A stretch of DNA of 64,000 nucleotides, from the NCBI RefSeq assembly GCF_901482605.1, contig NZ_LR590481.1, positions 1,736,001 through 1,800,000 of the forward strand. Reading direction: 5' to 3'. This DNA is from Hathewaya histolytica (GTDB lineage Bacteria; Bacillota; Clostridia; Clostridiales; Clostridiaceae). Each line of letters opens with the position of its first letter. The first letter of the stretch is position 1. Position numbers and translations under genes: made by a program. Below the pieces are notes generated by a model. That model ran no database searches. It worked only from the letters and a program-made list of their open reading frames with translations, and had not been told where the DNA came from. Shown piece after piece: positions 18,061-27,800 of this stretch.

Positions 18061-19815
18061 TTACATACCTCCTGCTACTTGTGGCGTTTCTGTAATTTCA
18101 TAATCATACATATCCCAAAGATGTTTATATAAGCCTTTTTTATTCATAAGATAATTATGAGTACCTTGCTCTATAATTTTACCTTCTTCTAATACTACAA
18201 TTTTATCTGCATTTTTTATTGTATATAACCTATGAGCTATAATTATAGCAGTTTTTCCTTTTAACAAATTCCTAAGTGCCTCTTGTATTCTACTTTCATT
18301 TTCTATATCTGAATAAAAAGTAACTTCATCTAAAATTACAATAGGGCTATTCTTTAATATAGCTCTTGCAATAGAAATTCTCTGTTTTTCTCCCCCACTA
18401 AGTTTAATTCCATTCTCTCCAAGGCATGTTTCATACCCCTCAGGTAAACTCATTATAAAATCATGAATTTGTGCCTTTTTACTAGCTTCTATAATTTCAT
18501 CCATGTTTTTATCAGAACCCATTCTAATATTTTCTAATATGCTATCTTGGAGCATGAATACATCTTGAAATACAAAGGATACCCTATCCATAAGCTCTTC
18601 CATCTTTATATCTTTTATGTCTATATCATCAATAGTAATATTACCTTCTTCTACATCCCAAAACCTTCCCACTAGTTGACCTAATGTAGTTTTTCCTGAA
18701 CCTGAAGGACCTACAAGAGCAACTATATTTTTAGGCTCTATAGTTAAACATAGGTTTTTTATAATATCCTCTTTATCATATTTAAATGTAACATTATTAA
18801 ACTCTATTTTTCCATTAATGTCTTTATTTAATAACCTATTACCTTCTACCTGTACTTCTTTATTAAGTATATCTCTTACTTTTCCCGCTCCTTCTAACAA
18901 CATTGAGAAAGTTCCTCCAAATTCTAATAGTTGTTTAAAAGAAGTAAGAAAGTTTGCACTTAAAATTAGAAATATTACATAAGTAGATGCATTTATACTT
19001 CCCTTTAAAAACATAACTCCTCCAATAGGAATTATAAATAAAAGTCCTGAATCTATAAGAACCAAAAACACACCATAAAGAGGGGCGGTTTTCATACTTA
19101 AATCAATCCAATAATCTGCATATTCTTCGGTAATATCCTTGTAGTTTTTAAAAGACTTTGCAGATAAATTAAAAGCTTTCATTACATTCATTCCATTTAT
19201 ATATTGGATAATGGTAGAGTTAAGTCTTTTAACTAACTCATGATAATGAGTCATCTTTTCTTTCATACCTTTAAACATGCGTATTTGACTTAAAAATCCT
19301 AATATAATAGGAATAAATAAAACTAAGGCTAGTTTCCAGTTTAAATATAAAAGATATCCTATAATTATAATAGGAGCTACAATAGCTGCTGATAAGTCTG
19401 GAATTTGATGAGCTATAAAATTTTCTAATTTTTCTATATCCTCATTAATTGTTTTTTTAACATTTCCTATAGTGTTTCCAGTAAAAAAACCCATATTAAG
19501 CTTTGACATATGATTTATTGCCTTTATTCTAAGTTCATATAGTATTGTAAAAGCTGCTATATGAGAAAATACTCCTGACAGTAGGAATATAGCCATCCTC
19601 AAAATTATAATAATGCCTACAATTATAGCCATGGATTTAATTCTTTCATAATTCACCGAATCATTAAAAAGCTCCAATATTATATTATACATAAGAATAT
19701 ATGGTACTATAGCAAAGAGTGAACTTATTATACTAAACAAAGCTGATATATATAATTTTATTTTTTCCCTGTCGGATACCTCTAGAAGAAAACTTAAATT
19801 TGATTTTTCTTTCAT
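18061..19815 (-). CDS. ABC transporter with fused membrane and ATPase domains (YbtP-like)
   Basis: This 584-residue half-transporter has six N-terminal helices, then an ATPase with Walker A (GPSGSGKTT), signature (LSGGEKQR) and switch His (IAHRLYTI). The Walker B/D-loop reads ILDEVTFYSDIENE instead of the usual DEATASLD, which resembles the variant AFADPENE loop of YbtP/IrtA-type siderophore importers. It lies 1 bp from the partner gene, whose ribosome binding site lies in its last codons. A perfect Fur-like palindrome lies 65 bp upstream of the start, so iron repression is likely. Confidence 0.85.
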   Translation of the reverse strand: MKEKSNLSFLLEVSDREKIKLYISALFSIISSLFAIVPYILMYNIILELFNDSVNYERIKSMAIIVGIIIILRMAIFLLSGVFSHIAAFTILYELRIKAINHMSKLNMGFFTGNTIGNVKKTINEDIEKLENFIAHQIPDLSAAIVAPIIIIGYLLYLNWKLALVLFIPIILGFLSQIRMFKGMKEKMTHYHELVKRLNSTIIQYINGMNVMKAFNLSAKSFKNYKDITEEYADYWIDLSMKTAPLYGVFLVLIDSGLLFIIPIGGVMFLKGSINASTYVIFLILSANFLTSFKQLLEFGGTFSMLLEGAGKVRDILNKEVQVEGNRLLNKDINGKIEFNNVTFKYDKEDIIKNLCLTIEPKNIVALVGPSGSGKTTLGQLVGRFWDVEEGNITIDDIDIKDIKMEELMDRVSFVFQDVFMLQDSILENIRMGSDKNMDEIIEASKKAQIHDFIMSLPEGYETCLGENGIKLSGGEKQRISIARAILKNSPIVILDEVTFYSDIENESRIQEALRNLLKGKTAIIIAHRLYTIKNADKIVVLEEGKIIEQGTHNYLMNKKGLYKHLWDMYDYEITETPQVAGGM

Positions 19816-19879
19816 AATTACTCCCCTTCCTCTTCTTTATTTTAATAAAATTATGAAATAAACCTTGCATTCATTATAA

Positions 19880-19896
19880 TTGAAAATCATTTTCAA
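19880..19896. promoter_or_regulatory. Fur box upstream of the YbtPQ-like operon
   Basis: TTGAAAATCATTTTCAA is a perfect 8-1-8 palindrome. Its core TGAAAATCATTTTCA matches 12 of 14 positions of the Fur 7-1-7 consensus. It lies between the ABC operon and the upstream araC terminator. Confidence 0.75.
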
Positions 19897-19919
19897 CTTC
19901 AACTCCAAAAAAAACAAAA

Positions 19920-19973
19920 AATGCTCCAAAAACAAAAACCTAAATATAGGATTTTTATTGAATTTAGAGCATT
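19920..19973 (-). terminator. Terminator of the araC-type regulator
   Basis: AATGCTC / GAGCATT enclose an inner hairpin (AAAATCCTATA / TATTTAGGTTTTT on the minus strand). A long T-tract follows on the minus strand, 30 bp past the regulator stop. Confidence 0.7.
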
Positions 19974-20003
19974 CTTAATAACTTTTTTAGAAAAATAACA
20001 TTA

Positions 20004-20999
20004 TTATTTATATTGATTAGTATTTGCTTTTCTATATTGTAATGGATTCAAATTCTTATAACTTTTAAAGACATTTGAAAACTTACTTGGATTTTCATAG
20101 CCCACTTCATTTGCAATTTCTAAAATAGACATATCCGTATTTTTTAATAAATATTCTGCTTTTTCAATTCTTGATTTCTTTATATATTCATAAACTGTAT
20201 TGCCTGTAGTATTTTTAAAAGCTTTTTGTAATTTATATAAACTTATATTTAAATTACTAGCTAATTCCTTAAGGGATGGGGTACTTTGAATATTTTTATT
20301 TATTATATTCTTAGCCTTAATTATAATTTCTTTTTCCCCATCTTCTGAATTTTGGATTGATTTTATATTGGAGTTTCTTTCAAAAAAAGTAGATAAAAAT
20401 TCTATAGTCTTAAACTTTAACTTCATATATCCTATCATATTGTTAATTGGAATGGTATCTATTTCTTCTGCTATCCTTTTTATATCATAACTAGCTTTCT
20501 CAATTATTAATATATCTTTTTCAAATACGTTATTCATTTGTGTTTCCCAGTCCATTATTACCTTGTGTTCCCATATTGGATTCACGGCATCCTTAATAGT
20601 ATCAAAATGCATATGGATAGAAATAGTCCTGCATTTATCATATTTAAATTTAAAATAATCTACATCATTTGATACTTTATATAAAAAAATTTGACCTTCC
20701 TTAAGAACGTATTCTTTATTACTAGGCAAAGCTAAAATTTTCGTAATTCCACTATAACAATATCCCATTTCTAAAATCTGATCCCCATATCCCCTATTAT
20801 CAAAATACATATTTGTTGAATACATATCAAGCTTTGAAATTTCTAATCCATCCTCTATTTTCATTCTTGAAAAATTGCCAACTCCAAATTGCTCGCCAAT
20901 AATATATTTCTTGCCTAAAAGTTCTTCTGAGGTTTTGCAATGAAACTCTTCTTTAATATATTTATCATACATACGTACAATGTTTTTTTTAGTTTTCAA
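20004..20999 (-). CDS. AraC-family regulator (YbtA/PchR type)
   Basis: This 331-residue regulator has an N-terminal ligand-binding region (residues 1-~225) and a C-terminal pair of helix-turn-helices (residues ~230-325: SLKELASNLNISLYKLQKAF and ILEIANEVGYENPSKFSNVF, ending NPLQYRK). The length and layout resemble the siderophore-sensing activators YbtA and PchR. It lies directly upstream of the YbtPQ-like ABC pair on the same strand but with its own terminator. It probably activates the transporter when the ferric chelate is present. A partial Fur-like site lies about 50 bp upstream of its start. Confidence 0.85.
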   Translation of the reverse strand: MKTKKNIVRMYDKYIKEEFHCKTSEELLGKKYIIGEQFGVGNFSRMKIEDGLEISKLDMYSTNMYFDNRGYGDQILEMGYCYSGITKILALPSNKEYVLKEGQIFLYKVSNDVDYFKFKYDKCRTISIHMHFDTIKDAVNPIWEHKVIMDWETQMNNVFEKDILIIEKASYDIKRIAEEIDTIPINNMIGYMKLKFKTIEFLSTFFERNSNIKSIQNSEDGEKEIIIKAKNIINKNIQSTPSLKELASNLNISLYKLQKAFKNTTGNTVYEYIKKSRIEKAEYLLKNTDMSILEIANEVGYENPSKFSNVFKSYKNLNPLQYRKANTNQYK

Positions 21000-21046
21000 A
21001 GTTCCTCAACTCCCCTAATCGCTTTAAATAATATACCTAATTTAAA

Positions 21047-21061
21047 TGATTTTGATTTTCA
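21047..21061. promoter_or_regulatory. Candidate Fur site upstream of the AraC regulator
   Basis: TGATTTTGATTTTCA matches 11 of 14 Fur consensus positions and lies 48 bp upstream of the regulator start codon. Confidence 0.4.
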
Positions 21062-21279
21062 TTCCATATAAATTATATGGGGTTTGTAACAAAAAATCAA
21101 TATAAGTTCCAATACTGGTAAAATAAATACAAAACCAAATTTAATATGATTATCTTATAAATTTATATTGATATTGATAATATTTTTGCTTAGGTAGTAC
21201 TTCCTTAAGTATTGATAAATATGTCCTTGTAATGTATTATTTAGTTAATAGGCAATTAGTAGAAGGGGTGGAGAATTAT

Positions 21280-21765
21280 ATGTCAAATAATTTTAGTATA
21301 CTTGAGATGCTTAAGGTTGCAATTTTAACTGAAGAAGAAGGACGTAATTTTTATTTAAATGGTGCTAAATATACTGATGGAAAAGTTAAGGAATTTTTAG
21401 TTATGGCAGCAGGTCAAGAACTTATGCATAAAGAAAAGTTTCAAAAGCTCTTCGATGAGTATTCTAAAAAAAATGAAGATGAATTAAATTCAGATTATCT
21501 TAGTGATCCTGAAGTAAGTGAATATCTAAGAAAATTAATTGAAAATAAAGTATTTGATAAAAAAGAAGAGCCTAAGGATGCTTTTAAAAATTTAGAATCA
21601 TCTATAAAACAAGCTCTTAAATCTGAAGAGCTTACAGTAGAACTTTATACTCATATGTATAAAGGACTTAAGTCTGAAGATGTTAAAGACATGCTTAAAA
21701 CCATACTTGACGAAGAGAAAGAACATGTGGAATACTTTTCAAAACTTCTTAAGGAAATAATATAA
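21280..21765 (+). CDS. Rubrerythrin-like ferritin-fold diiron protein
   Basis: This 161-residue protein has two pairs of helices carrying diiron ligands: EEEGRNFY and QELMHKEKF in the first half, SEELTVELYTHM and DEEKEHVEYF in the second. There is no C-terminal rubredoxin CxxC domain, so it is a short, erythrin-type member rather than a full rubrerythrin. Family members reduce peroxide or handle iron in anaerobes. The open frame begins at 21232, but the ATG at 21280 (MSNNFSILEML) is preceded by AGAAGGGGTGGAG and is preferred. It is monocistronic with a terminator. Confidence 0.85.
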   Translation: MSNNFSILEMLKVAILTEEEGRNFYLNGAKYTDGKVKEFLVMAAGQELMHKEKFQKLFDEYSKKNEDELNSDYLSDPEVSEYLRKLIENKVFDKKEEPKDAFKNLESSIKQALKSEELTVELYTHMYKGLKSEDVKDMLKTILDEEKEHVEYFSKLLKEII

Positions 21766-21776
21766 TTAATTTATGA

Positions 21777-21807
21777 GACTATCTCAAAGCATTATCTTGA
21801 GATAGTC
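21777..21807 (+). terminator. Terminator after the rubrerythrin-like gene
   Basis: GACTATCTCAA / TTGAGATAGTC hairpin followed by CCCTTTTCTCTT. The remaining ~300 bp to the next gene show only AT-rich promoter-like sequence (TATAAT near 21880). Confidence 0.8.
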
Positions 21808-22105
21808 CCTTTTCTCTTATTATAGTCATAGATAAATCCTACCTCTTATCATTTTATATTCCTTATAAAACTTTTATGTTATAATATTTTTTTGCGTCAC
21901 CATTTATTAATATTTTTCCTTCTAGAGGAAACACTATACCTCAAAGCAATGAATTATTTATTCTATATCTCTTTATATATTCAGTCTGAATTAAAAATTA
22001 TATTGAAAAATGTTTTAATATAAATTATATTTATAGGTGGTATTTTAATATAATTAATGTTTTTCTATTATATTAGCTAAAATCTATACATATGGAGACG
22101 TGCTC

Positions 22106-23326
22106 ATGAATAAATTAATAGGTATTTTAGGTTTAATTGTTTTTTTAGGAATAGCTTATCTATTTTCTAATAATAGAAAAGCTATTAATTGGAGACTAGT
22201 TGTTCTTGGATTCGCTCTTCAAGGAATCTTTGCTATATTAGTTCTAAAAGTTCCTTTAGGCCAAAAATTCTTTGGACTTTTAGGTAAAATTATAGACAAA
22301 CTTCTAAGCTTTACTGGAGAAGGGGCAAAATTTCTATTTGGAAACTTATTAAATAATGATTCTATAGGATTTATTTTTGCTTTCCAAGTATTGCCTACAA
22401 TAATATTTTTCTCAGCTCTTATGGGAATACTTTATCATATTGGAGTTATGCAATTTATTATATCCATAATTTCTAGGGTTCTTGCAAAACTTTTAGGAAC
22501 TAGTGGTGCAGAAACAACTTCTGCAGTATCTAATATATTCTTAAGCCAAAATGAAGCTCCCCTTATAGTAAAACCATATTTAAAAGATATGACCTCTTCA
22601 GAATTATTTGCTGTTATGGTTGGAGGTATGGCCACTGTAGCCGGAAGTGTTATGGCTGGATATGTTGCCCTTGGGGTTAACGCTTCTCACTTACTTGCAG
22701 CTAGCGTTATGGCTGCACCTGCAGGACTTGTTGTTGCTAAAATTATGATACCAGAAGTAGAAGAACCCGTAACTAAAAATGGAGTAAAATTAGAACAAGA
22801 AAAAACTGCAACTAACATTATAGAAGCTGCTGCTAATGGAGCTATTGAAGGTATTCAAATAGCAATAAACGTTGGTGGATTATTAATAGCCTTTGTAGCA
22901 TTAATAGCCTTCTTAAATTATATTATATCTTTTGTTGGTGGATTCTTTGGTGCAAGTTTCCTAAGTTTAAACTGGGTATTTGGTAAGTTATTCTCACCTG
23001 TTGCATATATTATGGGAATTCCAACAAGTGATATAGCAACAGCTGGAAATCTTCTAGGTCAAAAAATTGTCTTAAATGAATTTGTAGCTTATGGTAATCT
23101 GTCCCCATTAATAGCACAAAAAGCTTTAAGTGAAAGAACCATAATTATATTAACTTATGCTCTTTGTGGATTTGCTAATTTTGGTTCCATAGCTATTCAA
23201 ATAGGATCTATTGGAAGCCTAGCTCCAGAAAAGCGTAAAGATGTAGCTAAACTTGGACTTAGAGCAGTCCTAGCTGGAACATTATCAGCCTTTATGACTG
23301 CTACCATAGCAGGATTGTTAATCTAA
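22106..23326 (+). CDS. nupC: Concentrative nucleoside transporter (NupC/CNT family)
   Basis: This 406-residue H+ or Na+ coupled nucleoside symporter has about ten membrane segments. Its CNT signatures are GTSGAETTSAVSNIFLSQNE followed by APL in the first half, and GANGAIEG-like ANGAIEGIQIAINVGGLLIA and ALCGFANFGSIAIQIG in the second. I take the ATG at 22106, which has GGAG eight bases upstream, rather than the GTG at 22100. It is monocistronic. No purine riboswitch is visible upstream. Confidence 0.9.
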   Translation: MNKLIGILGLIVFLGIAYLFSNNRKAINWRLVVLGFALQGIFAILVLKVPLGQKFFGLLGKIIDKLLSFTGEGAKFLFGNLLNNDSIGFIFAFQVLPTIIFFSALMGILYHIGVMQFIISIISRVLAKLLGTSGAETTSAVSNIFLSQNEAPLIVKPYLKDMTSSELFAVMVGGMATVAGSVMAGYVALGVNASHLLAASVMAAPAGLVVAKIMIPEVEEPVTKNGVKLEQEKTATNIIEAAANGAIEGIQIAINVGGLLIAFVALIAFLNYIISFVGGFFGASFLSLNWVFGKLFSPVAYIMGIPTSDIATAGNLLGQKIVLNEFVAYGNLSPLIAQKALSERTIIILTYALCGFANFGSIAIQIGSIGSLAPEKRKDVAKLGLRAVLAGTLSAFMTATIAGLLI

Positions 23327-23331
23327 ATAAA

Positions 23332-23379
23332 AAAGAGGAGGTCTTTTTATGATTAAAATCATTTTAAGACATCCTCTTT
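23332..23379. terminator. Bidirectional terminator between nupC and htpG
   Basis: AAAGAGGAGGTCTT / AAGACATCCTCTTT hairpin between two convergent genes, with T-rich flanks on both sides. Confidence 0.75.
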
Positions 23380-23398
23380 AATTTTTATTTAATATTAT

Positions 23399-25279
23399 CT
23401 ATTTCATTATCTTACAAATATTATTTGTAAACTCTACTGGATCACTTACAGCTAACCCTTCTATAAGTAATGCTTGATTATATAATAAATCTGTATATAA
23501 CTTAAATTTATCTTTATCACTTTCATAAGCTTCTTTCAGTGACTTAAATACATCATGATTTATGTTTATTTCTAAAACTTTATCTGCCTTTATGTTCTGA
23601 TTGTTAGGCATGGAGTTTAGTATTTTTTCCATTTCAATAGTAAGTTCCCCATCATTTGCTAGACATACAACATGATTTTTTAATCTCTTTGATGATCTAA
23701 CATCTTTAACTTTATCTTTTAATATCTCTTTCATATGTTCAAATAAATCATTATTCTCTTGGTCATCAGAATTAGTTGAGTTCTCATTTTCTTCTTGGTC
23801 TATACCCAAATCACCACTTGATACTGATTTAAACTCTTTTTCCTTATAGTTTGCCATTACACTTGCAGCAAACTCATCTACATCTTCTGTAAAGTATAAT
23901 ATTTCATATCCTTTATCTAATACAACCTCTGTTTGTGGAAGTTTCTCAATTCTTTCTATAGACTCACCTGATGCATAGTAGATATATTTTTGATCTTCTG
24001 GCATTCTTGAAACATATTCATCTAAAGTTACCATCTTCTTCTCTTTTGATGAATAGAACATTAATAAGTCTTGTAGCTCATCCTTATGTATGCCAAAATC
24101 ACTATAAACACCATATTTTAATTGTAATCCAAAAGACTTATAAAACTCCTCATATTTCTCTCTTTCATTTTTTAATAAGTTTTCAAGCTCACTCTTTATT
24201 TTATTTTTTATATTTTTAGCAATAAGTTTTAACTGTCTATCGTGCTGTAATATCTCTCTAGATATATTAAGTGATAAATCTTCTGAATCTACTACTCCTT
24301 TAACAAACCCAAAATAATCAGGTAGTAAATCTCCACACTTATTCATAATTAGAACACCATTTGAGTATAATTCTAAACCTTTTTCATATTCCTTTGTATA
24401 GAAATCGTATGGTGTCTTCTCTGGAATAAATAAAATTGCATTATAACTTACCATACCATCAACACTAATATGAATATGCTTTATTGGTTTATCAAAACCA
24501 TAGTGTTTTTCAGAATAGAAGTTCTCATAATCCTCATCCTTAAGTTCTTTTTTATTTTTTCTCCATATTGGAACCATACTATTTACAGTCTGTTCTTCTG
24601 TATACTCTTCGTATTCTCCTTCACTACCTTCTTTAAGCTTTTCTTCAGTTATATCCATTTTTATTGGATATCTAATAAAATCAGAATACTTCTTAATTAT
24701 TGACTTTATTTTATACTGTTCTAGGTATTCATCAAAATTCTCATCCTCTGTATTTTCTTTTATTTTAAGTATGATTTCTGTACCAAAGGAATCTTTTTCA
24801 CATGGTTCAATAGTATATCCATCTACCCCTTTAGATTCCCACTTGTAAGCTTCATCACTTCCAAAGGCTTTGCTTATAACTGTAACTGTATCAGCTACTA
24901 AGAATGAAGAATAAAATCCTACACCGAACTGACCAATTATATCATATCCATCTTTTAATTCCGTTTCTTTTTTGAATTGTAAAGATCCACTTTTAGCTAT
25001 AACTCCAAGATTATCATCAAGTTCTTCCTTTGTCATTCCAATACCAGTATCAGAGATTTTTAATAATCTATTTTCTTTATCAGCCATTAGTTTAATATAA
25101 TAGTTCTCCTTTTCAAAGCTTAAGGAATCATCTGATAATGCTTTGTAATAAATTTTATCAATTGCATCACTAGCATTAGAAATAAGTTCTCTTAAAAAAA
25201 TCTCCCTATTAGTATAAATTGAATTAATCATAAGATCTAAAAGTCTTTTAGATTCTGCTTTAAATTGTTTTGTTTCCAA
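23399..25279 (-). CDS. htpG: Hsp90-family chaperone HtpG
   Basis: This 626-residue Hsp90 has an N-terminal GHKL ATPase domain with the ATP-lid motifs [27 protein letters not shown] and [11 protein letters not shown], a middle domain with the catalytic-loop segment [14 protein letters not shown], and a C-terminal dimerisation domain. The open frame starts at 25312, but the usual N-terminus ([20 protein letters not shown]) begins at the TTG at 25279, which has AGAGAGG just upstream. TTG is therefore the likely start. A sigma-A promoter and a perfect CIRCE operator precede the gene, so HrcA control is likely. Confidence 0.95.
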   Translation of the reverse strand: METKQFKAESKRLLDLMINSIYTNREIFLRELISNASDAIDKIYYKALSDDSLSFEKENYYIKLMADKENRLLKISDTGIGMTKEELDDNLGVIAKSGSLQFKKETELKDGYDIIGQFGVGFYSSFLVADTVTVISKAFGSDEAYKWESKGVDGYTIEPCEKDSFGTEIILKIKENTEDENFDEYLEQYKIKSIIKKYSDFIRYPIKMDITEEKLKEGSEGEYEEYTEEQTVNSMVPIWRKNKKELKDEDYENFYSEKHYGFDKPIKHIHISVDGMVSYNAILFIPEKTPYDFYTKEYEKGLELYSNGVLIMNKCGDLLPDYFGFVKGVVDSEDLSLNISREILQHDRQLKLIAKNIKNKIKSELENLLKNEREKYEEFYKSFGLQLKYGVYSDFGIHKDELQDLLMFYSSKEKKMVTLDEYVSRMPEDQKYIYYASGESIERIEKLPQTEVVLDKGYEILYFTEDVDEFAASVMANYKEKEFKSVSSGDLGIDQEENENSTNSDDQENNDLFEHMKEILKDKVKDVRSSKRLKNHVVCLANDGELTIEMEKILNSMPNNQNIKADKVLEININHDVFKSLKEAYESDKDKFKLYTDLLYNQALLIEGLAVSDPVEFTNNICKIMK

Positions 25280-25361
25280 TTTACCTCTCTCCCTTCCAAT
25301 AAAAGAAAACATAATATATAAGTTATTAACTTATATATTAATCAATCAATGCATTTAATTA

Positions 25362-25388
25362 TTAGCACTCTTTATACTTGAGTGCTAA
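25362..25388. promoter_or_regulatory. CIRCE operator (HrcA binding site)
   Basis: TTAGCACTC-N9-GAGTGCTAA is an exact CIRCE element between the htpG promoter and start codon. HrcA binding here would repress htpG until heat or unfolded protein titrates GroEL. Confidence 0.95.
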
Positions 25389-25401
25389 TATCTTTAATTT
25401 T

Positions 25402-25430
25402 TATATAACATATTTTAAAGTTTATGTCAA
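25402..25430 (-). promoter_or_regulatory. Sigma-A promoter of htpG
   Basis: On the minus strand TTGACA (25425-25430) and TATATA (25402-25407) are separated by 17 bp, immediately upstream of CIRCE. Confidence 0.75.
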
Positions 25431-25547
25431 TTTATTTAATATACTTTAATTTTAAACATAATAAAAATAATTAATATTTCCTCACCTAAAGTCTATAGTT
25501 CTTCAATTATTTTATGGGTATATTAAATAAGTATATATTAATAAAAC

Positions 25548-25571
25548 AGGGATACCATAATTGGCATCCCT
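25548..25571 (-). terminator. Terminator of the yeiH-like gene
   Basis: AGGGATGCC / GGTATCCCT hairpin followed by GTTTTATT on the minus strand, 54 bp past the stop codon. Confidence 0.65.
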
Positions 25572-25624
25572 TTACATATTATACTATAAATTATGAATAT
25601 TTTAAACATATATTATGAAACAAA

Positions 25625-26668
25625 CTATATCTGACCTATAAACATCTGTACTAAAAATGCAGCTATAACAACTAAAGCTGATATGATAAATCCATGAACC
25701 ATAGGAGCAAACCCTGATTTTGAAAGCTTTTTATAATTTGTTTGAAGTCCAATAGCTCCTAAGGCCATAACCATTAAAAACTTGCTTGTACTAGTTATAT
25801 ATTTACTGAAGGTATCTGGAATTACTCCAGCACTTTTAATACAAACTAATCCAATAAACATAATTATAAACCAAGGAAAAATCTTTTTAATATTAACCTT
25901 TCGCTTTTCATGATTTTTATGTTTTTCTTCTAAATAAAATTCTCGTTGATCATTTTTTCTCTTAAGCTTCTCATTAATATATGAAAATATAAGTACTACA
26001 GGAACAATAGATAAAGTACGTGTAAGCTTAACTATAACAGAAAATTTACCTGCAGCATCAGAAAAAGCATATCCAGCAGCAACTACAGATGAGGTATCAT
26101 TTACAGCTGTTCCAGCCCATAATCCATATCCTAAATCTGTCATTCCAAAATACTTTCCCATTATAGGAAAGAGAATTACCATAACAATATCAAATATAAA
26201 TGTAGCAGATATAGCATAAGCAATATCACTATCCTCTGCTTCTATAACTGGTGCAATAGCTGCAATGGCAGAACCCCCACAGATGCCTGTCCCTGCAGAA
26301 ATAAGTGATGAAAGCTTCCAATCCATGTTAAAAAGTTTACCTAATATATATCCTCCAGCAAAAGCTGTTATAAGAGTAAATGTCATAACAATCAATGAAA
26401 ACTTACCAACCTCTACTACTTGTGAAAAACTAAGAGATGCTCCCATAAGTATAATCGCAATTTTAAGAACCTTACTTGAAGTAAATTTCAATCCTTCATT
26501 AAGTATATTTTGTTTAGAAACTACTGGATTTAAAGCCATTCCTAAAAGTAGTGCAAAAACCCCAGCACTTATTAATTTGTATGGAATTAATCCACTTAAA
26601 AAATTTGATACAAGTGCAAGTATTACTGTAATAAATATCCCTACTAAATATTTTTTTATACATGACAT
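25625..26668 (-). CDS. YeiH/UPF0324-family membrane protein (putative sulfate/anion exporter)
   Basis: This 347-residue membrane protein has about ten hydrophobic segments and the UPF0324 motifs GVFALLLGMALNP, GTGICGGSAIAAIAPVIEAE and GLWAGTAVNDTSSVVAAGYA. The family was proposed to export sulfate or related anions; direct evidence is thin. The open frame begins at 26710, but the ATG at 26668 (MSCIKKYLVG) has AAGGAGCTG upstream. It is transcribed divergently from a LysR regulator 112 bp away, the same pairing as E. coli yeiH/yeiE, so that regulator probably controls it. Confidence 0.85.
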   Translation of the reverse strand: MSCIKKYLVGIFITVILALVSNFLSGLIPYKLISAGVFALLLGMALNPVVSKQNILNEGLKFTSSKVLKIAIILMGASLSFSQVVEVGKFSLIVMTFTLITAFAGGYILGKLFNMDWKLSSLISAGTGICGGSAIAAIAPVIEAEDSDIAYAISATFIFDIVMVILFPIMGKYFGMTDLGYGLWAGTAVNDTSSVVAAGYAFSDAAGKFSVIVKLTRTLSIVPVVLIFSYINEKLKRKNDQREFYLEEKHKNHEKRKVNIKKIFPWFIIMFIGLVCIKSAGVIPDTFSKYITSTSKFLMVMALGAIGLQTNYKKLSKSGFAPMVHGFIISALVVIAAFLVQMFIGQI

Positions 26669-26780
26669 AAAATTCAGCTCCTTAAATATATTACTTCTTG
26701 ATTTTAGCACTGAGCTACTATAAAATCTAATTATAAATATTTATATATTAATAAATTAAATTTATAGAGGTGCTTATAAA

Positions 26781-27671
26781 ATGCTAGATTTAAGAATAGA
26801 ATCTTTCTTAGCTGTATGTAAAAATAAGAGTTATACCAAAGCCTCAGAAGAACTTTGTATAACTCAGCCTGCAGTAACTCAGCATATTCAATTTTTAGAA
26901 AAAAACTATGGTTGTAAGCTTCTAGAATATAAAAATAGAGAGTTGAAACTTACAAAGGCAGGAGAACTTTTTCACAAGTATGCATTAAGTGCAAAAGCTA
27001 ATGAAAAATTAATTGCAGAAGAACTTAAAGAAACAAATAAAAAAATTAAGACACTAAAATTTGCAACTACATTGACTATTGGTGAATTCACCATATCCCC
27101 ATTACTTGGAGACTTCATAAAAGAGTTTCCTGAATATGAAATAACAATGTATGTTAATAACACAAAAAAAGTGTTGGATATGCTAGAAAAGGGGGAAATT
27201 AGTTTTGCCATAGTTGAAGGGCTATTTAACAAAGCAAATTATGAAACTCAATTATATAAAAACGCTAATTTTATACTTACAGCACCTATAACTCATCCAT
27301 TAGTATCAAAAAAAACTGTGTTATTATATGATCTTAAAGATGAAACAATAATAGTTCGTGAAAAAGGCTCAGGCTCTCGCGAAGTGCTTGAAAGAGGACT
27401 TTTTGATAAAAATCTAACCCTTGAAAACTTTAAAGATACAATAGAAATTGGAAATGTAAATGTTATAAAAGAAATGGTGAAAAGCGATCTAGGTATTAGC
27501 TTTATGTATGAAGATGCTGCAATGTCGGAAATAAATAATGGTAACATTGCTAAGATTGAAATATCCGATTTTATTATTCAAAGAGAGTTTAACTTTATAC
27601 ATCTAAAAAATCACATAACTGAAAAAGATATAGATAAATTCTTTTATTTTTTTATAAATCGTATTAGTTAG
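26781..27671 (+). CDS. LysR-family regulator of the yeiH-like gene (YeiE/CysL type)
   Basis: This 296-residue LysR regulator has an N-terminal winged helix (residues 1-~60: FLAVCKNKSYTKASEELCIT, then QPAVTQHIQFLEKNYG) and a periplasmic-binding-like effector domain from residue ~90. It is divergent from the YeiH-like gene. LysR proteins bind the shared intergenic region and respond to a small anion or metabolite; here sulfite- or cysteine-related signals are a guess from the YeiE/CysL group. The ATG is preceded by AGAGGTG. Confidence 0.88.
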   Translation: MLDLRIESFLAVCKNKSYTKASEELCITQPAVTQHIQFLEKNYGCKLLEYKNRELKLTKAGELFHKYALSAKANEKLIAEELKETNKKIKTLKFATTLTIGEFTISPLLGDFIKEFPEYEITMYVNNTKKVLDMLEKGEISFAIVEGLFNKANYETQLYKNANFILTAPITHPLVSKKTVLLYDLKDETIIVREKGSGSREVLERGLFDKNLTLENFKDTIEIGNVNVIKEMVKSDLGISFMYEDAAMSEINNGNIAKIEISDFIIQREFNFIHLKNHITEKDIDKFFYFFINRIS

Positions 27672-27800
27672 ATTGATTACGTAAAAATTTAATTTTCTAT
27701 ATACATTAAAATTATGCCCTCTTCCCACCCATGATTATGAATACTTTTCCTTATAAAAGTAAACAATAGATCTGTAAGAATTTATATATGGAGGCAAAGT

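Noticed and set aside
21808-22105. Purine riboswitch ahead of the nucleoside transporter
   Set aside because: The conserved purine aptamer core was not found in this leader.
23971-24703. Plus-strand frames opposite htpG
   Set aside because: They are antisense shadows of a well-conserved coding sequence with no start signals.
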